Origin: Micromonospora sp. WMMD1120
Lineage (GTDB): Bacteria > Actinomycetota > Actinomycetes > Mycobacteriales > Micromonosporaceae
Assembly (NCBI RefSeq): GCF_029626235.1
Contig: NZ_JARUBO010000005.1
Location: 4,491,001-4,555,000 of the forward strand
DNA: 64,000 nt
Direction of reading: 5' to 3'
Made by a program: the position numbers and the translations under genes. Positions 29,947-38,717 of the stretch are shown here, piece after piece. Numbering within the stretch: the first letter of the stretch is position 1; each line of letters opens with the position of its first letter. The notes under the pieces are model-generated. The model was not told the origin of the DNA, searched no databases, and was given only the letters and a program-made list of their open reading frames with translations.

Positions 29947-30792
29947 ATGCTGCGTGTCGCCATTCCTAACAAGGGCACCCTGGCCGAACCGGCCGCCCAG
30001 ATGCTGCGCGAGGCGGGCTACCGCCAGCGCACCGACCCCAAGGACCTCGTCTGCCGCGACGAGGCGAACGACGTCGAATTCTTCTACCTGCGCCCCAAGG
30101 ACATCGCCACCTACGTCGGCTCCGGTGACCTCGACCTCGGCATCACCGGCCGGGACCTGCTGATCGACTCCGCCGCGCCGGCCGAGGAGGTCGTCGACCT
30201 CGCCTTCGGCCGGGCCACGTTCCGCTTCGCGGCCCGCCCCGACGACATCGCCTCCGTGCAGGACCTGGGCGGTCACCGGATCGCCACCGCGTACCCGGGA
30301 CTGGTCGAGCGGCACCTCGGCGAGGTGGGGGTCAAGGCCGACGTGATCCGCCTCGACGGCGCCGTCGAGAACGCCGTACGCCTCGGTGTGGCGGACGTGA
30401 TCGCGGACGTGGTGGAGACCGGCGCGACCCTGCGCCAGGCGGGCCTGGTGGTCTTCGGCGAGCCGTTGCTGCGCTCGTCGGCGGTGCTGGTCCGCCGGGC
30501 CGGCGCGCCGGGGCACCCGCAGGCCGAGCAGTTGCTGCGCCGCCTGCACGGGGTGCTGGTGGCCCGCCGCTACGTGATGCTCGCCTACGACGTGCCGGCC
30601 GGTCTGCTCGACCGGGCCAGCGGGCTCACCCCGGGAATCGAGTCGCCCACCGTGTCGCCGCTGCACCGCGAGGGTTGGGTGGCGGTGCAGGCGATGGTGC
30701 TCCGCGACGACGTGCACCGCATCATGGACGAGCTGTACGAGCTGGGCGCCCGCGCCATCCTCGTCACCAACATCCACGCCTGCCGCCTCTGA
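29947..30792 (+). CDS. hisG: ATP phosphoribosyltransferase, long form
   Basis: Catalyses the first, committed step of histidine synthesis. The 281 residues include the two-domain catalytic core (LRVAIPNKGTLAEPA at the start, DLGITGRDLL at 67-76, and the PRPP-site segment VADVVETGATLRQ) plus a C-terminal ACT-like regulatory domain (from about 210), which in this family mediates histidine feedback. The ATG follows GAAGGAG. With hisE upstream it forms a two-gene operon. Confidence 0.95.
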   Translation: MLRVAIPNKGTLAEPAAQMLREAGYRQRTDPKDLVCRDEANDVEFFYLRPKDIATYVGSGDLDLGITGRDLLIDSAAPAEEVVDLAFGRATFRFAARPDDIASVQDLGGHRIATAYPGLVERHLGEVGVKADVIRLDGAVENAVRLGVADVIADVVETGATLRQAGLVVFGEPLLRSSAVLVRRAGAPGHPQAEQLLRRLHGVLVARRYVMLAYDVPAGLLDRASGLTPGIESPTVSPLHREGWVAVQAMVLRDDVHRIMDELYELGARAILVTNIHACRL

Positions 30793-30983
30793 CCGTCCCC
30801 GTCCCCGTCCCCGTCACGAACCGCGGCTGTCTGCGTCCCGTCTGCGTTCCCGTCCGCCCGCGGCCGTCCGCGTTGCGGTTCCGTCTCCGTCTCCGTCTCT
30901 GGGCGCGGTGACGGTCGCCGCCCCGCCGCTGTCCGTGTCCCTTGCCCGGCGCCGTTCGCGTCCGTGAGGCGGCCTCAGCGGCT

Positions 30984-31057
30984 GATCCACTCGGGTTTCA
31001 GAAAACGGGGGTGTCCCTGGCGTGCGGACACCCCCGTTTTCATGAACCCGAGTGGAT
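30984..31057. repeat. Two-part perfect palindrome
   Basis: Inner arms GAAAACGGGGGTGTCC (31001-31016) and its exact complement (31026-31041) flank a nine-base loop. Outer arms GATCCACTCGGGTT (30984-30997) and AACCCGAGTGGATC (31044-31057) pair beyond short unpaired joints. The whole forms a hairpin of about 30 bp. The inner stem ends in TTTTC, but the outer stem argues against a simple terminator. No gene lies within it. Confidence 0.8.
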
Positions 31058-31221
31058 CTCTCGCCCCTGGGTCTGGGCCTGGACACGACAAGGTGCGCCG
31101 TCGCCCGGTGGACGTGCCTGGTTCGGGCGATCGCGTAGTCGTCGCGGGTGCTGAGGACGGTGCTGAGGACTGCGCGCGGGCCCCGAGGCGCGCGACGCAC
31201 GGCAACGCAGCGGGAACCAGG

Positions 31222-31297
31222 AAGATCGTGCTCGATCCAGGGTCGAGTGGCCTCCTTCTCCAACGAGACCACTAGATCCTGGATCGAGCACGATCTT
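31222..31297. repeat. 20-bp perfect inverted repeat
   Basis: Arms AAGATCGTGCTCGATCCAGG (31222-31241) and its exact complement (31278-31297) enclose 36 bases that contain a further AGTGG/CCACT pair. The arms carry an AAGATC core that recurs in the palindrome at 52028-52104. The right arm runs directly into the alternating GC/GT tract. Confidence 0.8.
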
Positions 31298-31344
31298 GCG
31301 CGTGCGCGCGTGCGCGCGTGCGCGCGTGCGCGCGTGCGCGCGTG
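31297..31344. repeat. Alternating purine-pyrimidine (Z-DNA-prone) octamer repeat
   Basis: Forty-eight bases alternate strictly between pyrimidine and purine, mainly as the 8-base unit GCGCGCGT repeated five times. A less regular continuation of similar composition, broken at each GTGAG, runs to about 31376. CG/TG alternation of this length is the classic Z-DNA-forming sequence under negative supercoiling. It is non-coding. Confidence 0.8.
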
Positions 31345-31459
31345 AGCGCGTGAGCGCGCGCGTGTGTGCGCGTGAGCGGCGATCGGCGGGCGGGCTCGGA
31401 GGGTGCTGGCTCGGCGGGTGGCGCGTCTGCGGGGCGGGTGCGGGTGGCAGACTGGTGGG

Positions 31460-31933
31460 GTGAGTGAAACCGAGCTGGTCCGCCTGAAGCCCCGCCGCAT
31501 CCGGGTGGTCTGCTGGTCGGCGGCGGTTGCCCTGGTGCTGGTGTTCGGTCTGGTGGCCACCTCGTTGAGCGGGCCGACCGGCAGCGGTTACGGCAGCTTC
31601 CAGCGCGGCGACCAGATCGCCATGATCGGTCTGGGCATCTTCGGGGCGCTGGGTTTTCTGCTGTTCACCCGCCCCCGGGTGGAGGCGGACGCCCGTGGCG
31701 TCCGGGTGCGTAACGTGCTGAGCTCCTACGAGCTGCCCTGGGAGGTCGTGCGGGGTGTCCGGTTCGACCGGGGCGCGCCGTGGGCCAGCCTGGAGTTGCA
31801 CGACGACGACCTGCTGCCGATGGTCGCCCTGCAGGCCGCCGACAAGGAGTTGGCTGTCGACGGGGTCCGCGCGCTGCGCCGCCTGCACGGGGCCCATCAG
31901 GCCCAGCTCGCCGAGCGCGCCGCCGGCCGCTGA
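31460..31933 (+). CDS. PH-domain membrane protein
   Basis: A 157-residue protein with two membrane segments (about 16-34 and 50-67) followed by a bacterial PH-like domain: RPRVEADARGVRVRNVLSSYELPWEVVRGVRFDRG, then ASLELHDDDLLPMVAL. This family is common in actinobacteria, often near his or rib genes as here, and its function is unknown. The GTG at 31460 sits where the conserved region begins. Confidence 0.78.
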   Translation: MSETELVRLKPRRIRVVCWSAAVALVLVFGLVATSLSGPTGSGYGSFQRGDQIAMIGLGIFGALGFLLFTRPRVEADARGVRVRNVLSSYELPWEVVRGVRFDRGAPWASLELHDDDLLPMVALQAADKELAVDGVRALRRLHGAHQAQLAERAAGR

Positions 31934-31972
31934 CCGCCGCCCGCCGGCCCGGCCCGCAAAGATCCGGACAAC

Positions 31973-32022
31973 TTCCCTGATGGTGCTGCCTCCGGCGGCC
32001 CGGATGCAGCACCATCAGGGAA
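31973..32022. repeat. 17-bp perfect inverted repeat downstream of the PH-domain gene
   Basis: Arms TTCCCTGATGGTGCTGC (31973-31989) and the exact complement (32006-32022) flank 16 bases. It lies 40 bases after the PH-domain stop and may terminate that transcript, although no T-run follows. It resembles in size the other long intergenic palindromes of this window but has a different arm sequence. Confidence 0.7.
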
Positions 32023-32115
32023 AGTGCACGGGTCTTGATGCACCGGCCGCAGCGCGGCGGCGTCGGCCGGGGCGGTGGTGGAGAACATTCGCGCCGGCGC
32101 CCCGGGTGTCCCGGT

Positions 32116-32145
32116 TTGGGGGTGACCGGGGCGGCGGTGTAGTGT
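32116..32145 (+). promoter_or_regulatory. Candidate infC promoter
   Basis: TTGGGG (32116-32121) and TAGTGT (32140-32145) are separated by 18 bases. Transcription would start near 32152 and give a leader of about 258 bases ahead of infC. This leader contains a strong hairpin GGCTGTCT/AGACAGCC (32160-32187), a small GTGATC/GATCAC hairpin (32277-32292) and the terminator-like stem listed next. Confidence 0.45.
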
Positions 32146-32310
32146 TGTCGAGTCGACCAGGCTGTCTCCGCGTGCGAGCAGACAGCCTCGAAAGCGGAGC
32201 GCCTGCTCCCACCCGAGTCGCCGCCACGGTGGCCGGGTCCGGTCACCGGTTCCGGGCACGTCCTGGTTCCGGGCGTGTGATCCTGTGATCACGTGCCGAC
32301 CGGTCGAGTG

Positions 32311-32341
32311 GGCCCTGGCATGCGCCGGGGCCTTCTGTTTT
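32311..32341 (+). terminator. Terminator-like stem in the infC leader (possible attenuator)
   Basis: GGCCCTGGC (32311-32319) pairs with GCCGGGGCC (32324-32332) around the loop ATGC, with one G-U pair, and is followed by TTCTGTTTT (32333-32341). This is the only stem with a real T-tract in the region and sits 68 bases before infC. The neighbouring stretches CCGACCGGTC and GGTCGGTTCC could compete for pairing, as in attenuators that sense IF3, L20 or translation. Confidence 0.6.
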
Positions 32342-32409
32342 CCGGGTCGGTTCCCTCCCGGGGGCCGACGGGGGTCGGCACCTGAGCAGAAACGACTCGA
32401 GGAGGCCCC

Positions 32410-33075
32410 ATCAGCGTCGAACCACGCGTGAACGAGCAGATCCGGGCACGTGAGGTCCGACTGGTCGGCCCAGAGGGTGAGCAGGTGGGCATCGTCCCGC
32501 TGGAGCGCGCCCTGCAGCTGGCCGCGGACGTCGATCTGGACCTGGTCGAGGTTGCGCCGATGGCGCGCCCGCCGGTGTGCAAGCTCATGGACTTCGGCAA
32601 GTTCAAGTACGAGAGCGCACTGAAGGCGCGCGAAGCGCGGCGTAACCAGCAGCAGACCGTCATCAAGGAAATGAAGCTTCGACCGAAGATCGACCCGCAC
32701 GACTACGAGACCAAGAAGGGTCACGTGGTGCGGTTCCTCAAGGCGGGCGACAAGGTCAAGGTGACGATCATGTTCCGCGGTCGCGAGCAGAGCCGCCCGG
32801 AGCTGGGTTACCGGCTCCTGCGCCGGCTCGAATCCGAGATCACGGACCTGGGATACGTCGAGGCCGCTCCCAAGCAGGACGGCCGAAACATGATCATGGT
32901 TCTCGCTCCGCACCGGGCCGTCAAGGCCTCCGCGGTCGCCGCCACGGCGTCCCGCGGTGGTCCTCGGGACCGGGCCGCGGACGAGTCCGCCGCTCCGGCA
33001 GCCGATGAGACCGCGGCGGTCGGCGAGACCGCAGCAGCCGGCGACACCGGCACCGCCGCCACCAGCGGCGAGTAA
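32410..33075 (+). CDS. infC: Translation initiation factor IF-3, probable ATC start
   Basis: Binds the 30S subunit and checks initiator tRNA and start codon. The protein shows the family core: [54 protein letters not shown] and [11 protein letters not shown], plus an Ala/Glu-rich tail. The first GTG (32428) lies 22 bases from the ribosome site GAGGAGG (32399-32405). The ATC at 32410 lies four bases from it and adds ISVEPR, the residues expected at an actinobacterial IF3 N-terminus. A rare start codon at infC is known to permit IF3 autoregulation in E. coli. First of infC-rpmI-rplT. Confidence 0.93.
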   Translation: MSVEPRVNEQIRAREVRLVGPEGEQVGIVPLERALQLAADVDLDLVEVAPMARPPVCKLMDFGKFKYESALKAREARRNQQQTVIKEMKLRPKIDPHDYETKKGHVVRFLKAGDKVKVTIMFRGREQSRPELGYRLLRRLESEITDLGYVEAAPKQDGRNMIMVLAPHRAVKASAVAATASRGGPRDRAADESAAPAADETAAVGETAAAGDTGTAATSGE

Positions 33076-33095
33076 CAGGGGAGAAGACGTTCCAC

Positions 33096-33290
33096 ATGCC
33101 CAAGATGAAGAGCCACACGGGGATGGGTAAGCGGGTCAAGGTGACCGGCAAGGGCAAGATCGTTGCCCAGCAGGCCGGCCTCCGCCACAACCTGGAGAAG
33201 AAGCCCTCCACCCAGACCCGCCGGCTGACCGGCACGGTCGTGCTGGCCAAGGCCGACGTCAAGCGCATCAAGAAGCTGCTCGGCCGCTGA
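33096..33290 (+). CDS. rpmI: Ribosomal protein L35
   Basis: A 64-residue basic protein of the large ribosomal subunit. MPKMKSHTGMGKRVKVTGKGK and NLEKKPSTQTRRL are the family signatures. The ATG follows GGGGAGAAG, 20 bases after infC, and rplT follows 32 bases on. Confidence 0.97.
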   Translation: MPKMKSHTGMGKRVKVTGKGKIVAQQAGLRHNLEKKPSTQTRRLTGTVVLAKADVKRIKKLLGR

Positions 33291-33322
33291 CGCGCGCCAC
33301 CTTTACCTAAGAAGGAGTTGAG

Positions 33323-33715
33323 ATGGCACGCGTCAAGCGGGCTGTGAACGCCCAGAAGAAGCGCCGTACCCTGCTGGAGACCGCGAGCGGTTACCGTGGT
33401 CAGCGCTCCCGGCTGTACCGCAAGGCCAAGGAGCAGGTGCTGCACTCGATGCAGTACTCCTACCGGGACCGTCGCGACCGCAAGGGCGACTTCCGGCAGC
33501 TGTGGATCCAGCGGATCAACGCGGGCGCCCGGGCCAACGGGATGACCTACAACCGCCTGATCCAGGGCCTGCGTCTGGCCGGCATCGAGGTCGACCGCAA
33601 GATCCTGGCCGACCTGGCCGTCAACGACGCCACCGCCTTCGCGGCGATCGTCGAGCTGGCCCGGGCCGCGGTCGCGGCCGAGGGCACCGGCGGCGCGGCG
33701 GCTCAGGCCGCCTGA
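33323..33715 (+). CDS. rplT: Ribosomal protein L20
   Basis: A 130-residue protein that binds 23S rRNA early in 50S assembly. [19 protein letters not shown] and [20 protein letters not shown] are diagnostic, and the C-terminus ends in an Ala/Gly-rich extension. The ATG is preceded by AAGGAG. In other bacteria L20 can repress this operon through its leader. Confidence 0.97.
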   Translation: MARVKRAVNAQKKRRTLLETASGYRGQRSRLYRKAKEQVLHSMQYSYRDRRDRKGDFRQLWIQRINAGARANGMTYNRLIQGLRLAGIEVDRKILADLAVNDATAFAAIVELARAAVAAEGTGGAAAQAA

Positions 33716-33798
33716 TCCCCACGCACCAGAGCGAGGCGTCTCCCGTGTCGGCAGCACCGTCCGGGGGGCGCCTCAATCGTGCCGGAGGAACGCACACC

Positions 33799-34596
33799 AT
33801 GGCCTTCACCCCGCGTACCCCGAGGGTTGTCGCCGCCCGCCGGCTGCACCGCCGGCGGGACCGCGACGCCACCGGCCGGTTCCTGGCCGAGGGCCCGCAG
33901 GCGGTCCGCGAGGCCCTGGCGCGGCCGGGGGTGGTCACCGAGCTCTTTGGTACGCCCGCGGCCCTCGACCGGCACCCGGAGTTGGCCGCCACGGCGGCCC
34001 GGGCCGACGTGCCGGTCTCCGAGGTGACCGACGACGCCCTCGCCGCGCTGGCCGACACCGTCGCCCCGCAGGGGCTGGTCGCCGTCTGCCGGCACCTGGA
34101 CGTGCCGTTGGAGCGGGCCCTCGCGGGAGCGCCCCGGCTGGTGGCGGTGCTCGCCGAGATCCGTGACCCGGGCAACGCCGGCACCGTGCTGCGCACCGCC
34201 GACGCGGCCGGGGCGGGCGCTGTGGTCTTCGCCGGGGACGCCGTCGACCCGTACAACGGCAAGTGTGTCCGCGCCTCGGCCGGCAGCCTCTTCCACGTCG
34301 ACGTGGTCCGCGCGCCCGACCCGGTGGCGGTGGTCGACGCGCTCCGGGCCGCCGGGCTCACCGTGCTGGCCACGACGGGGTACGGCGACAGCGACCTCGA
34401 CGACCTCGCCGACGCCGGGCGACTGGCCGCGCCCACCGCATGGCTGTTCGGCTCGGAGGCGCACGGCCTGCCCGAGGCGTTGACCGCCGCCGCCGACGCG
34501 CGGGTGCGGGTGCCGCTGCACGGGCGCGCCGAGAGCCTGAACCTTGCTGCCGCCGCGGCCGTCTGCCTGTACGCTTCAGCGAGAGCGCAGCGCTGA
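33799..34596 (+). CDS. TrmH-family (SpoU) RNA 2'-O-methyltransferase
   Basis: A 265-residue SPOUT methyltransferase probably acting on 23S rRNA. The N-terminal L30-like substrate-binding domain (about 10-95) includes RDATGRFLAEGPQAVREAL. The knotted catalytic domain has motif 1 (LAEIRDPGNAGTVLRTADAAG), motif 2 (WLFGSEAHGLPE) and motif 3 (RVPLHGRAESLNLAAAAAV). The ATG has GGAGGAA nine bases upstream. Its place between rplT and pheS is conserved in actinobacteria. The exact target nucleotide cannot be read. Confidence 0.9.
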   Translation: MAFTPRTPRVVAARRLHRRRDRDATGRFLAEGPQAVREALARPGVVTELFGTPAALDRHPELAATAARADVPVSEVTDDALAALADTVAPQGLVAVCRHLDVPLERALAGAPRLVAVLAEIRDPGNAGTVLRTADAAGAGAVVFAGDAVDPYNGKCVRASAGSLFHVDVVRAPDPVAVVDALRAAGLTVLATTGYGDSDLDDLADAGRLAAPTAWLFGSEAHGLPEALTAAADARVRVPLHGRAESLNLAAAAAVCLYASARAQR

Positions 34597-34671
34597 GGTG
34601 ACCGCCTCCGGCGCGACTGACAGCAGGGGAGAGCGTCCGTCCATGAACGCGACATTGCGTTCGTTTAGCCA

Positions 34672-34691
34672 GCCCGCCGGTGTCGGCGGGC
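34672..34691 (+). terminator. GC-rich hairpin in the pheS leader
   Basis: GCCCGCCG (34672-34679) pairs exactly with CGGCGGGC (34684-34691) around GTGT. No T-run follows, so termination is uncertain. A short open frame at 34643-34702 (MNATLRSFSQPAG...) with a GGGGAGAG site overlaps it and contains a single Phe codon, TTT. TAGACT at 34755-34760 may be a -10 box for pheS. Confidence 0.35.
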
Positions 34692-34814
34692 GGCGGGCCT
34701 GACCTGCTCCCTGCGCAACTCCTACCGGCGGGCTGCGGCACAGCCGCGCGTCCGTAGACTCGCTTCGCCGCCCCGACGAGGGCTGGCGCCGCCGTGAGGG
34801 AGTGCCCGTACGCC

Positions 34815-35882
34815 ATGAGCTACCGCAACGATCCGTACGACCCGAAGCAGGTCGCCCTGCTCGACCCCGCCGCCCTGGACGAGGCCGTCGCGGACGCCAC
34901 CAAGGCGTTCACCGCGGCGGCCGACCCGGACGCGCTGACCGCGCTGCGCCCCGCGCACCTCGGTGACCGGTCTCCGGTCTCACTCGCGCGCCGGGAGATC
35001 GGCGCGTTGCCGCCGGCCGCGAAGTCCGACGCCGGCAAGCGGGTCAACGAGGCCCGCCGGGCGATCGAGACCGCGTACGCCGACCGCGCCGAGGTGCTGG
35101 AGCGCGAGCAGGCCGAACGGGTGCTGGTCGAGGAGCGGGTGGACGTCACGCTGCCCTTCGACAGGCGTCCACGAGGTGCCCGGCACCCGCTGAGCACCCT
35201 GATGGAGTCCATCGGCGACCTCTTCGTCGGGATGGGCTACGAGGTGGCCGAGGGGCCCGAGGTCGACCTGGAGTGGGTCAACTTCGACGCGTTGAACATC
35301 CCCGCCGACCACCCGGCACGCGGTCTGATGGACACCTTCCACATCGCGCCGGAGGGCTCCGGGCTTGTGTTGCGAACGCACACGTCGACGGTGCAGACCC
35401 GCACCATGCTCAGCCGCAAGCCGCCGATCTACGTGATCGTGCCCGGTCGCGTCTACCGCACCGACGAGATCGACGCCACCCACAGCCCGGTGTTCCACCA
35501 GGCCGAGGGGCTCGTCGTCGACAAGGGCATCACGATGGCCCACCTGCGGGGCACCCTCGACCACTTCGCCCGGGCGATGTTCGGCCCGGAGGCGAAGACC
35601 CGCTGGCGACCGCACTACTTCCCGTTCACCGAGCCGTCCGCGGAGTTCGACGTGTGGTTCCCGGAGCACCGGGACGGCCCGCAGTGGGTCGAGTGGGGCG
35701 GCTGCGGCATGGTCAACCCCCGGGTGCTGCGCGCCTGCGGCGTCGACCCGGAGGTCTACTCCGGATTCGCGTTCGGCATGGGCATCGACCGGACCCTGAT
35801 GGTCCGGCACGGCGTCAGCGACATCCGCCATCTCTTCGAGGGCGACGTGCGGTTCAGCCGCGCGCTCGGGACCGGGGCGTAG
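34815..35882 (+). CDS. pheS: Phenylalanyl-tRNA synthetase alpha subunit
   Basis: Catalytic subunit of the alpha2-beta2 class II synthetase. A coiled-coil N-terminus (about 10-110) precedes the core, with motif 2 in [23 protein letters not shown] and motif 3 in [13 protein letters not shown]. The segment [13 protein letters not shown] is also characteristic. The 355-residue ATG start at 34815 fits the known N-terminus. pheT follows 40 bases downstream. Confidence 0.96.
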   Translation: MSYRNDPYDPKQVALLDPAALDEAVADATKAFTAAADPDALTALRPAHLGDRSPVSLARREIGALPPAAKSDAGKRVNEARRAIETAYADRAEVLEREQAERVLVEERVDVTLPFDRRPRGARHPLSTLMESIGDLFVGMGYEVAEGPEVDLEWVNFDALNIPADHPARGLMDTFHIAPEGSGLVLRTHTSTVQTRTMLSRKPPIYVIVPGRVYRTDEIDATHSPVFHQAEGLVVDKGITMAHLRGTLDHFARAMFGPEAKTRWRPHYFPFTEPSAEFDVWFPEHRDGPQWVEWGGCGMVNPRVLRACGVDPEVYSGFAFGMGIDRTLMVRHGVSDIRHLFEGDVRFSRALGTGA

Positions 35883-35922
35883 GGCGATGCGGGTACGAGA
35901 CACGGGAACGGTGGTCTGAGTC

Positions 35923-38472
35923 ATGCGAGTTTCTGTCAGTTGGCTGCGGGAGTACGTCGACCTCCCCGCCGATCTGCCCACCGGCGACCTGGAGCAGGCA
36001 CTGGTCGACCTCGGCATCGAGGTCGAGTCCGTGGTGGACCTGCGGGAGAGCGTCACCGGCCAGCTCGTCGTCGGCGAGGTACGCGAGATCGAGGAGCTGA
36101 CCGGCTTCAAGAAGCCGATCCGGTTCTGCCGGGTGGACGTCGGTGACGCGAACGGCACCGGCGAGCCGCAGGAGATCGTCTGCGGGGCCCGCAACTTCGC
36201 CGTCGGTGACCGGGTCGTGGTGATCCTGCCCGGCGGTGTGCTGCCCGGCGGGTTCGCCATCGGCGCCCGCAAGACGTACGGGCACAACTCCGCCGGCATG
36301 ATCTGCTCGGCCAAGGAGCTGGGCCTGGGCGACGACCACTCCGGCATCATCGTGCTCGGGCCGGACGCGACGGCCAAGCCGGGCGACGACGCGCGCCCGG
36401 TGGTCGGCCTCGACGACGTCGTGTTCGAGCTGGAGATCACCCCCGACCGGGGGTACGCGCTGAGCCTGCGCGGCCTGGCCCGGGAGCTGTCGCACGCGTT
36501 CGACGTGCCGCTGCACGACCCCGCCCTGGTGCCCGCGCCGGGCGGCACCGGGACTCCGGCGTACCCGGTGGAGGTCCGCGACACCGTCGGCTGCGACCGG
36601 TTCACCGCCCGGCTGGTCCGTGGTGTCGACCCGGCCGCGCCCACCCCGTCGTGGATGGCCCAGCGGCTGGTGACCGCCGGCATCCGCACCATCTCGCTGC
36701 CTGTCGACATCACCAACTACGTGATGTTGGAACTGGGCCAGCCGATGCACGCGTTCGACGCCGACCGGATCGCCGGGCCGCTGGTGGTCCGTCGCGCCGA
36801 GGCGGGGGAGAAGCTGACCACACTGGACGGCGTCAACCGGGTGCTCACCGCCGACGACATGGTGATCTGCGACGACACCGGTCCCATCTCGCTCGCGGCG
36901 GTGATGGGCGGTGAGACCAGCGAGGTCGTCACCGGAACCACCACGAACGTGCTGTTCGAGGCCGCCCACTGGGACCCCGCCATGGTCGGCCGGACGGCCC
37001 GCCGGCACAAGCTGTTCAGCGAGGCCGCGAAGCGCTGGGAGCGGGGCGTCGACCCCGCCGTGGCGCTGGTCGCGCTGGAGCGGGCCGTGCGGCTGCTCAC
37101 CGAGCACGGCGGTGGCACGGCGGGCGACGAGATCCTGGACATCGACCACGTCCGGCCGCGTACCCCGATCACCCTGCCGGCGGACCTGCCGACCCGGCGG
37201 GTCGGCGTCGAGTACCCGCCGGCGCGGGTGGTCGCCCTGCTGGAGCAGGTCGGCTGCACCGTCGCGCAGGGCGCGGACCGGCTCTCCGAGGACCCGGGGG
37301 CGGTCGGCACGGCCAGCGGCGCCGGGGCGGTGCTGAGCGTCACCCCGCCGACCTGGCGGCCCGACCTGACCGACCCGGCCGACCTGGTCGAGGAGGTGGT
37401 CCGCCTCGACGGGTACGACAGGGTGCCGTCGGTGCTGCCGACCGCGCCCCCCGGGCGTGGCCTGACGCCGCGCCAGCGCCGCCGCCGGGCGGTCGCCCTG
37501 TCGCTCGCCGAGCGCGGGTACGTGGAGGTGCTCGCGCACCCGTTCGTGTCGTCGGAGCTGGCCGACCAGCTCGGCCTGCCGGCCGACGACCCGCGCCGCC
37601 CCGCGGTGCGGCTGGCCAACCCGCTGTCCGAGGAGGAGCCGCTGCTGCGCACCACGCTGCTCGGCCCGCTGCTCGGCATCCTCAAGCGCAACCTCGGTCG
37701 GGGGCACCGCGATCTCGCCCTCTACGAGATCGGCGCGGTGTTCCACCCGCGTCTCGGCGCGGGTAGCCCGCCGGCCCTGGGGGTGGACCGACGCCCCACC
37801 GACGCCGAGTTCGCCGCCGCCGACGCGGTGGTACCGGCGCAGCCGGTGCACGTCGCGGTGGTGCTCGCCGGCGACCTCGACCCGGCCGGCTGGTGGGGCG
37901 CCGGTCGACCGGCCGGCTGGGCGGACGCGATCGAGGCGGCCCGCGACGTGCTCGCCGCCGCCGGCATCTCCGGCGAGCGGGTCGAGGTGCGGGCGGCCGA
38001 GTACGCCCCGTGGCATCCGGGTCGCTGCGCCGAGGTGCGGGTCGACGGCACCGTCGTCGGGCACGCCGGCGAGCTGCACCCGGTGGTGGTGGCGGCGCTG
38101 GAGCTGCCCCGCCGTACCAGCGCGATGGAACTGGACCTCGACGCGTTGCCGTCGAGCCCGGTGACGCCCGCCCCGACGGTCTCGGGTTTCCCGCCGGCGC
38201 TCATCGACGTGGCCCTGGTGGTGGACGACTCGGTGCCGGCGGAGCAGGTCCGTCGGGCGCTGGAGGCGGGCGCCGGCGAGCTGCTGGAGGACGTCCGGCT
38301 GTTCGACGTGTACGCGGGCGCGCAGCTCGGCGAGGGTCGGCGCTCGTTGGCGTACAAGCTGACGTTCCGGGCCCCGGACCGCACGCTCACCGTCGAGGAG
38401 GCGGTGGCGGCACGGGACGCGGCGGTCGCCGTCGCGGCGGAGCGGCTCGGCGCCACCCTGCGCGGCGCCTGA
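35923..38472 (+). CDS. pheT: Phenylalanyl-tRNA synthetase beta subunit
   Basis: An 849-residue subunit with an N-terminal OB-like tRNA-binding domain (about 45-165), a B3/B4 editing module (ISLPVDITNYVMLELGQPMHAFD and RWERGVDP), B5, and a C-terminal anticodon-binding ferredoxin-like domain (YAGAQLGEGRRSLAYKLTFR). The editing module clears misacylated Tyr. A strong hairpin lies directly behind its stop, consistent with the end of the pheST unit. Confidence 0.96.
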   Translation: MRVSVSWLREYVDLPADLPTGDLEQALVDLGIEVESVVDLRESVTGQLVVGEVREIEELTGFKKPIRFCRVDVGDANGTGEPQEIVCGARNFAVGDRVVVILPGGVLPGGFAIGARKTYGHNSAGMICSAKELGLGDDHSGIIVLGPDATAKPGDDARPVVGLDDVVFELEITPDRGYALSLRGLARELSHAFDVPLHDPALVPAPGGTGTPAYPVEVRDTVGCDRFTARLVRGVDPAAPTPSWMAQRLVTAGIRTISLPVDITNYVMLELGQPMHAFDADRIAGPLVVRRAEAGEKLTTLDGVNRVLTADDMVICDDTGPISLAAVMGGETSEVVTGTTTNVLFEAAHWDPAMVGRTARRHKLFSEAAKRWERGVDPAVALVALERAVRLLTEHGGGTAGDEILDIDHVRPRTPITLPADLPTRRVGVEYPPARVVALLEQVGCTVAQGADRLSEDPGAVGTASGAGAVLSVTPPTWRPDLTDPADLVEEVVRLDGYDRVPSVLPTAPPGRGLTPRQRRRRAVALSLAERGYVEVLAHPFVSSELADQLGLPADDPRRPAVRLANPLSEEEPLLRTTLLGPLLGILKRNLGRGHRDLALYEIGAVFHPRLGAGSPPALGVDRRPTDAEFAAADAVVPAQPVHVAVVLAGDLDPAGWWGAGRPAGWADAIEAARDVLAAAGISGERVEVRAAEYAPWHPGRCAEVRVDGTVVGHAGELHPVVVAALELPRRTSAMELDLDALPSSPVTPAPTVSGFPPALIDVALVVDDSVPAEQVRRALEAGAGELLEDVRLFDVYAGAQLGEGRRSLAYKLTFRAPDRTLTVEEAVAARDAAVAVAAERLGATLRGA

Positions 38473-38479
38473 CCACGGT

Positions 38480-38512
38480 GACCGGCCCTCCCGAGGACAG
38501 GGAGGGCCGGTC
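38480..38512 (+). terminator. Strong hairpin after pheT
   Basis: A perfect 13-bp stem, GACCGGCCCTCCC (38480-38492) with its complement (38500-38512) and a seven-base loop, begins eight bases after the pheT stop. No T-run follows, which is common for actinobacterial terminators. It separates pheST from the accessory operon downstream. Confidence 0.7.
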
Positions 38513-38717
38513 CGCGTCTCGGTCCGCCGGAGGGCGCCGACACCGGGCGGATGTGACGTCGACGCGGGCGTGTCGCCTATCCGACCCGACGGGGACCATC
38601 CACCCGGTGGAGTGGCTGTGCGAGGAGCTTCCCGCTGTCGACACGAGTCGGTAGCCTTTGCCTCGCGAAGGTGAGCGTCGACAGTGGTCGCACGGCCTCC
38701 ACGGCAGGGAGCAACGC

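Larger units (their letters stand above)
30793..31459. other. 667-base gene-free stretch of simple repeats and palindromes
   Basis: No real gene is seen; the long open frames here are created by base bias and encode Arg/Ala/His strings. The left part holds short tandem units (GTCCCC at about 30795-30816, GTCTCC at about 30880-30900). Two long palindromes and an alternating purine-pyrimidine tract follow and are listed separately. The promoter of the PH-domain gene must lie near its right end. Confidence 0.6.

Noticed and set aside
30814..31897. Minus-strand frames rich in Arg-Ala-His-Thr through the repeat tract
   Set aside because: They are translations of the GCGCGCGT repeat and palindromes and have no domain or plausible start.
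34597..34814. T-box or phenylalanine leader peptide ahead of pheS
   Set aside because: No T-box sequence is present, and the short frame at 34643 holds only one Phe codon, so attenuation by Phe supply is not supported.
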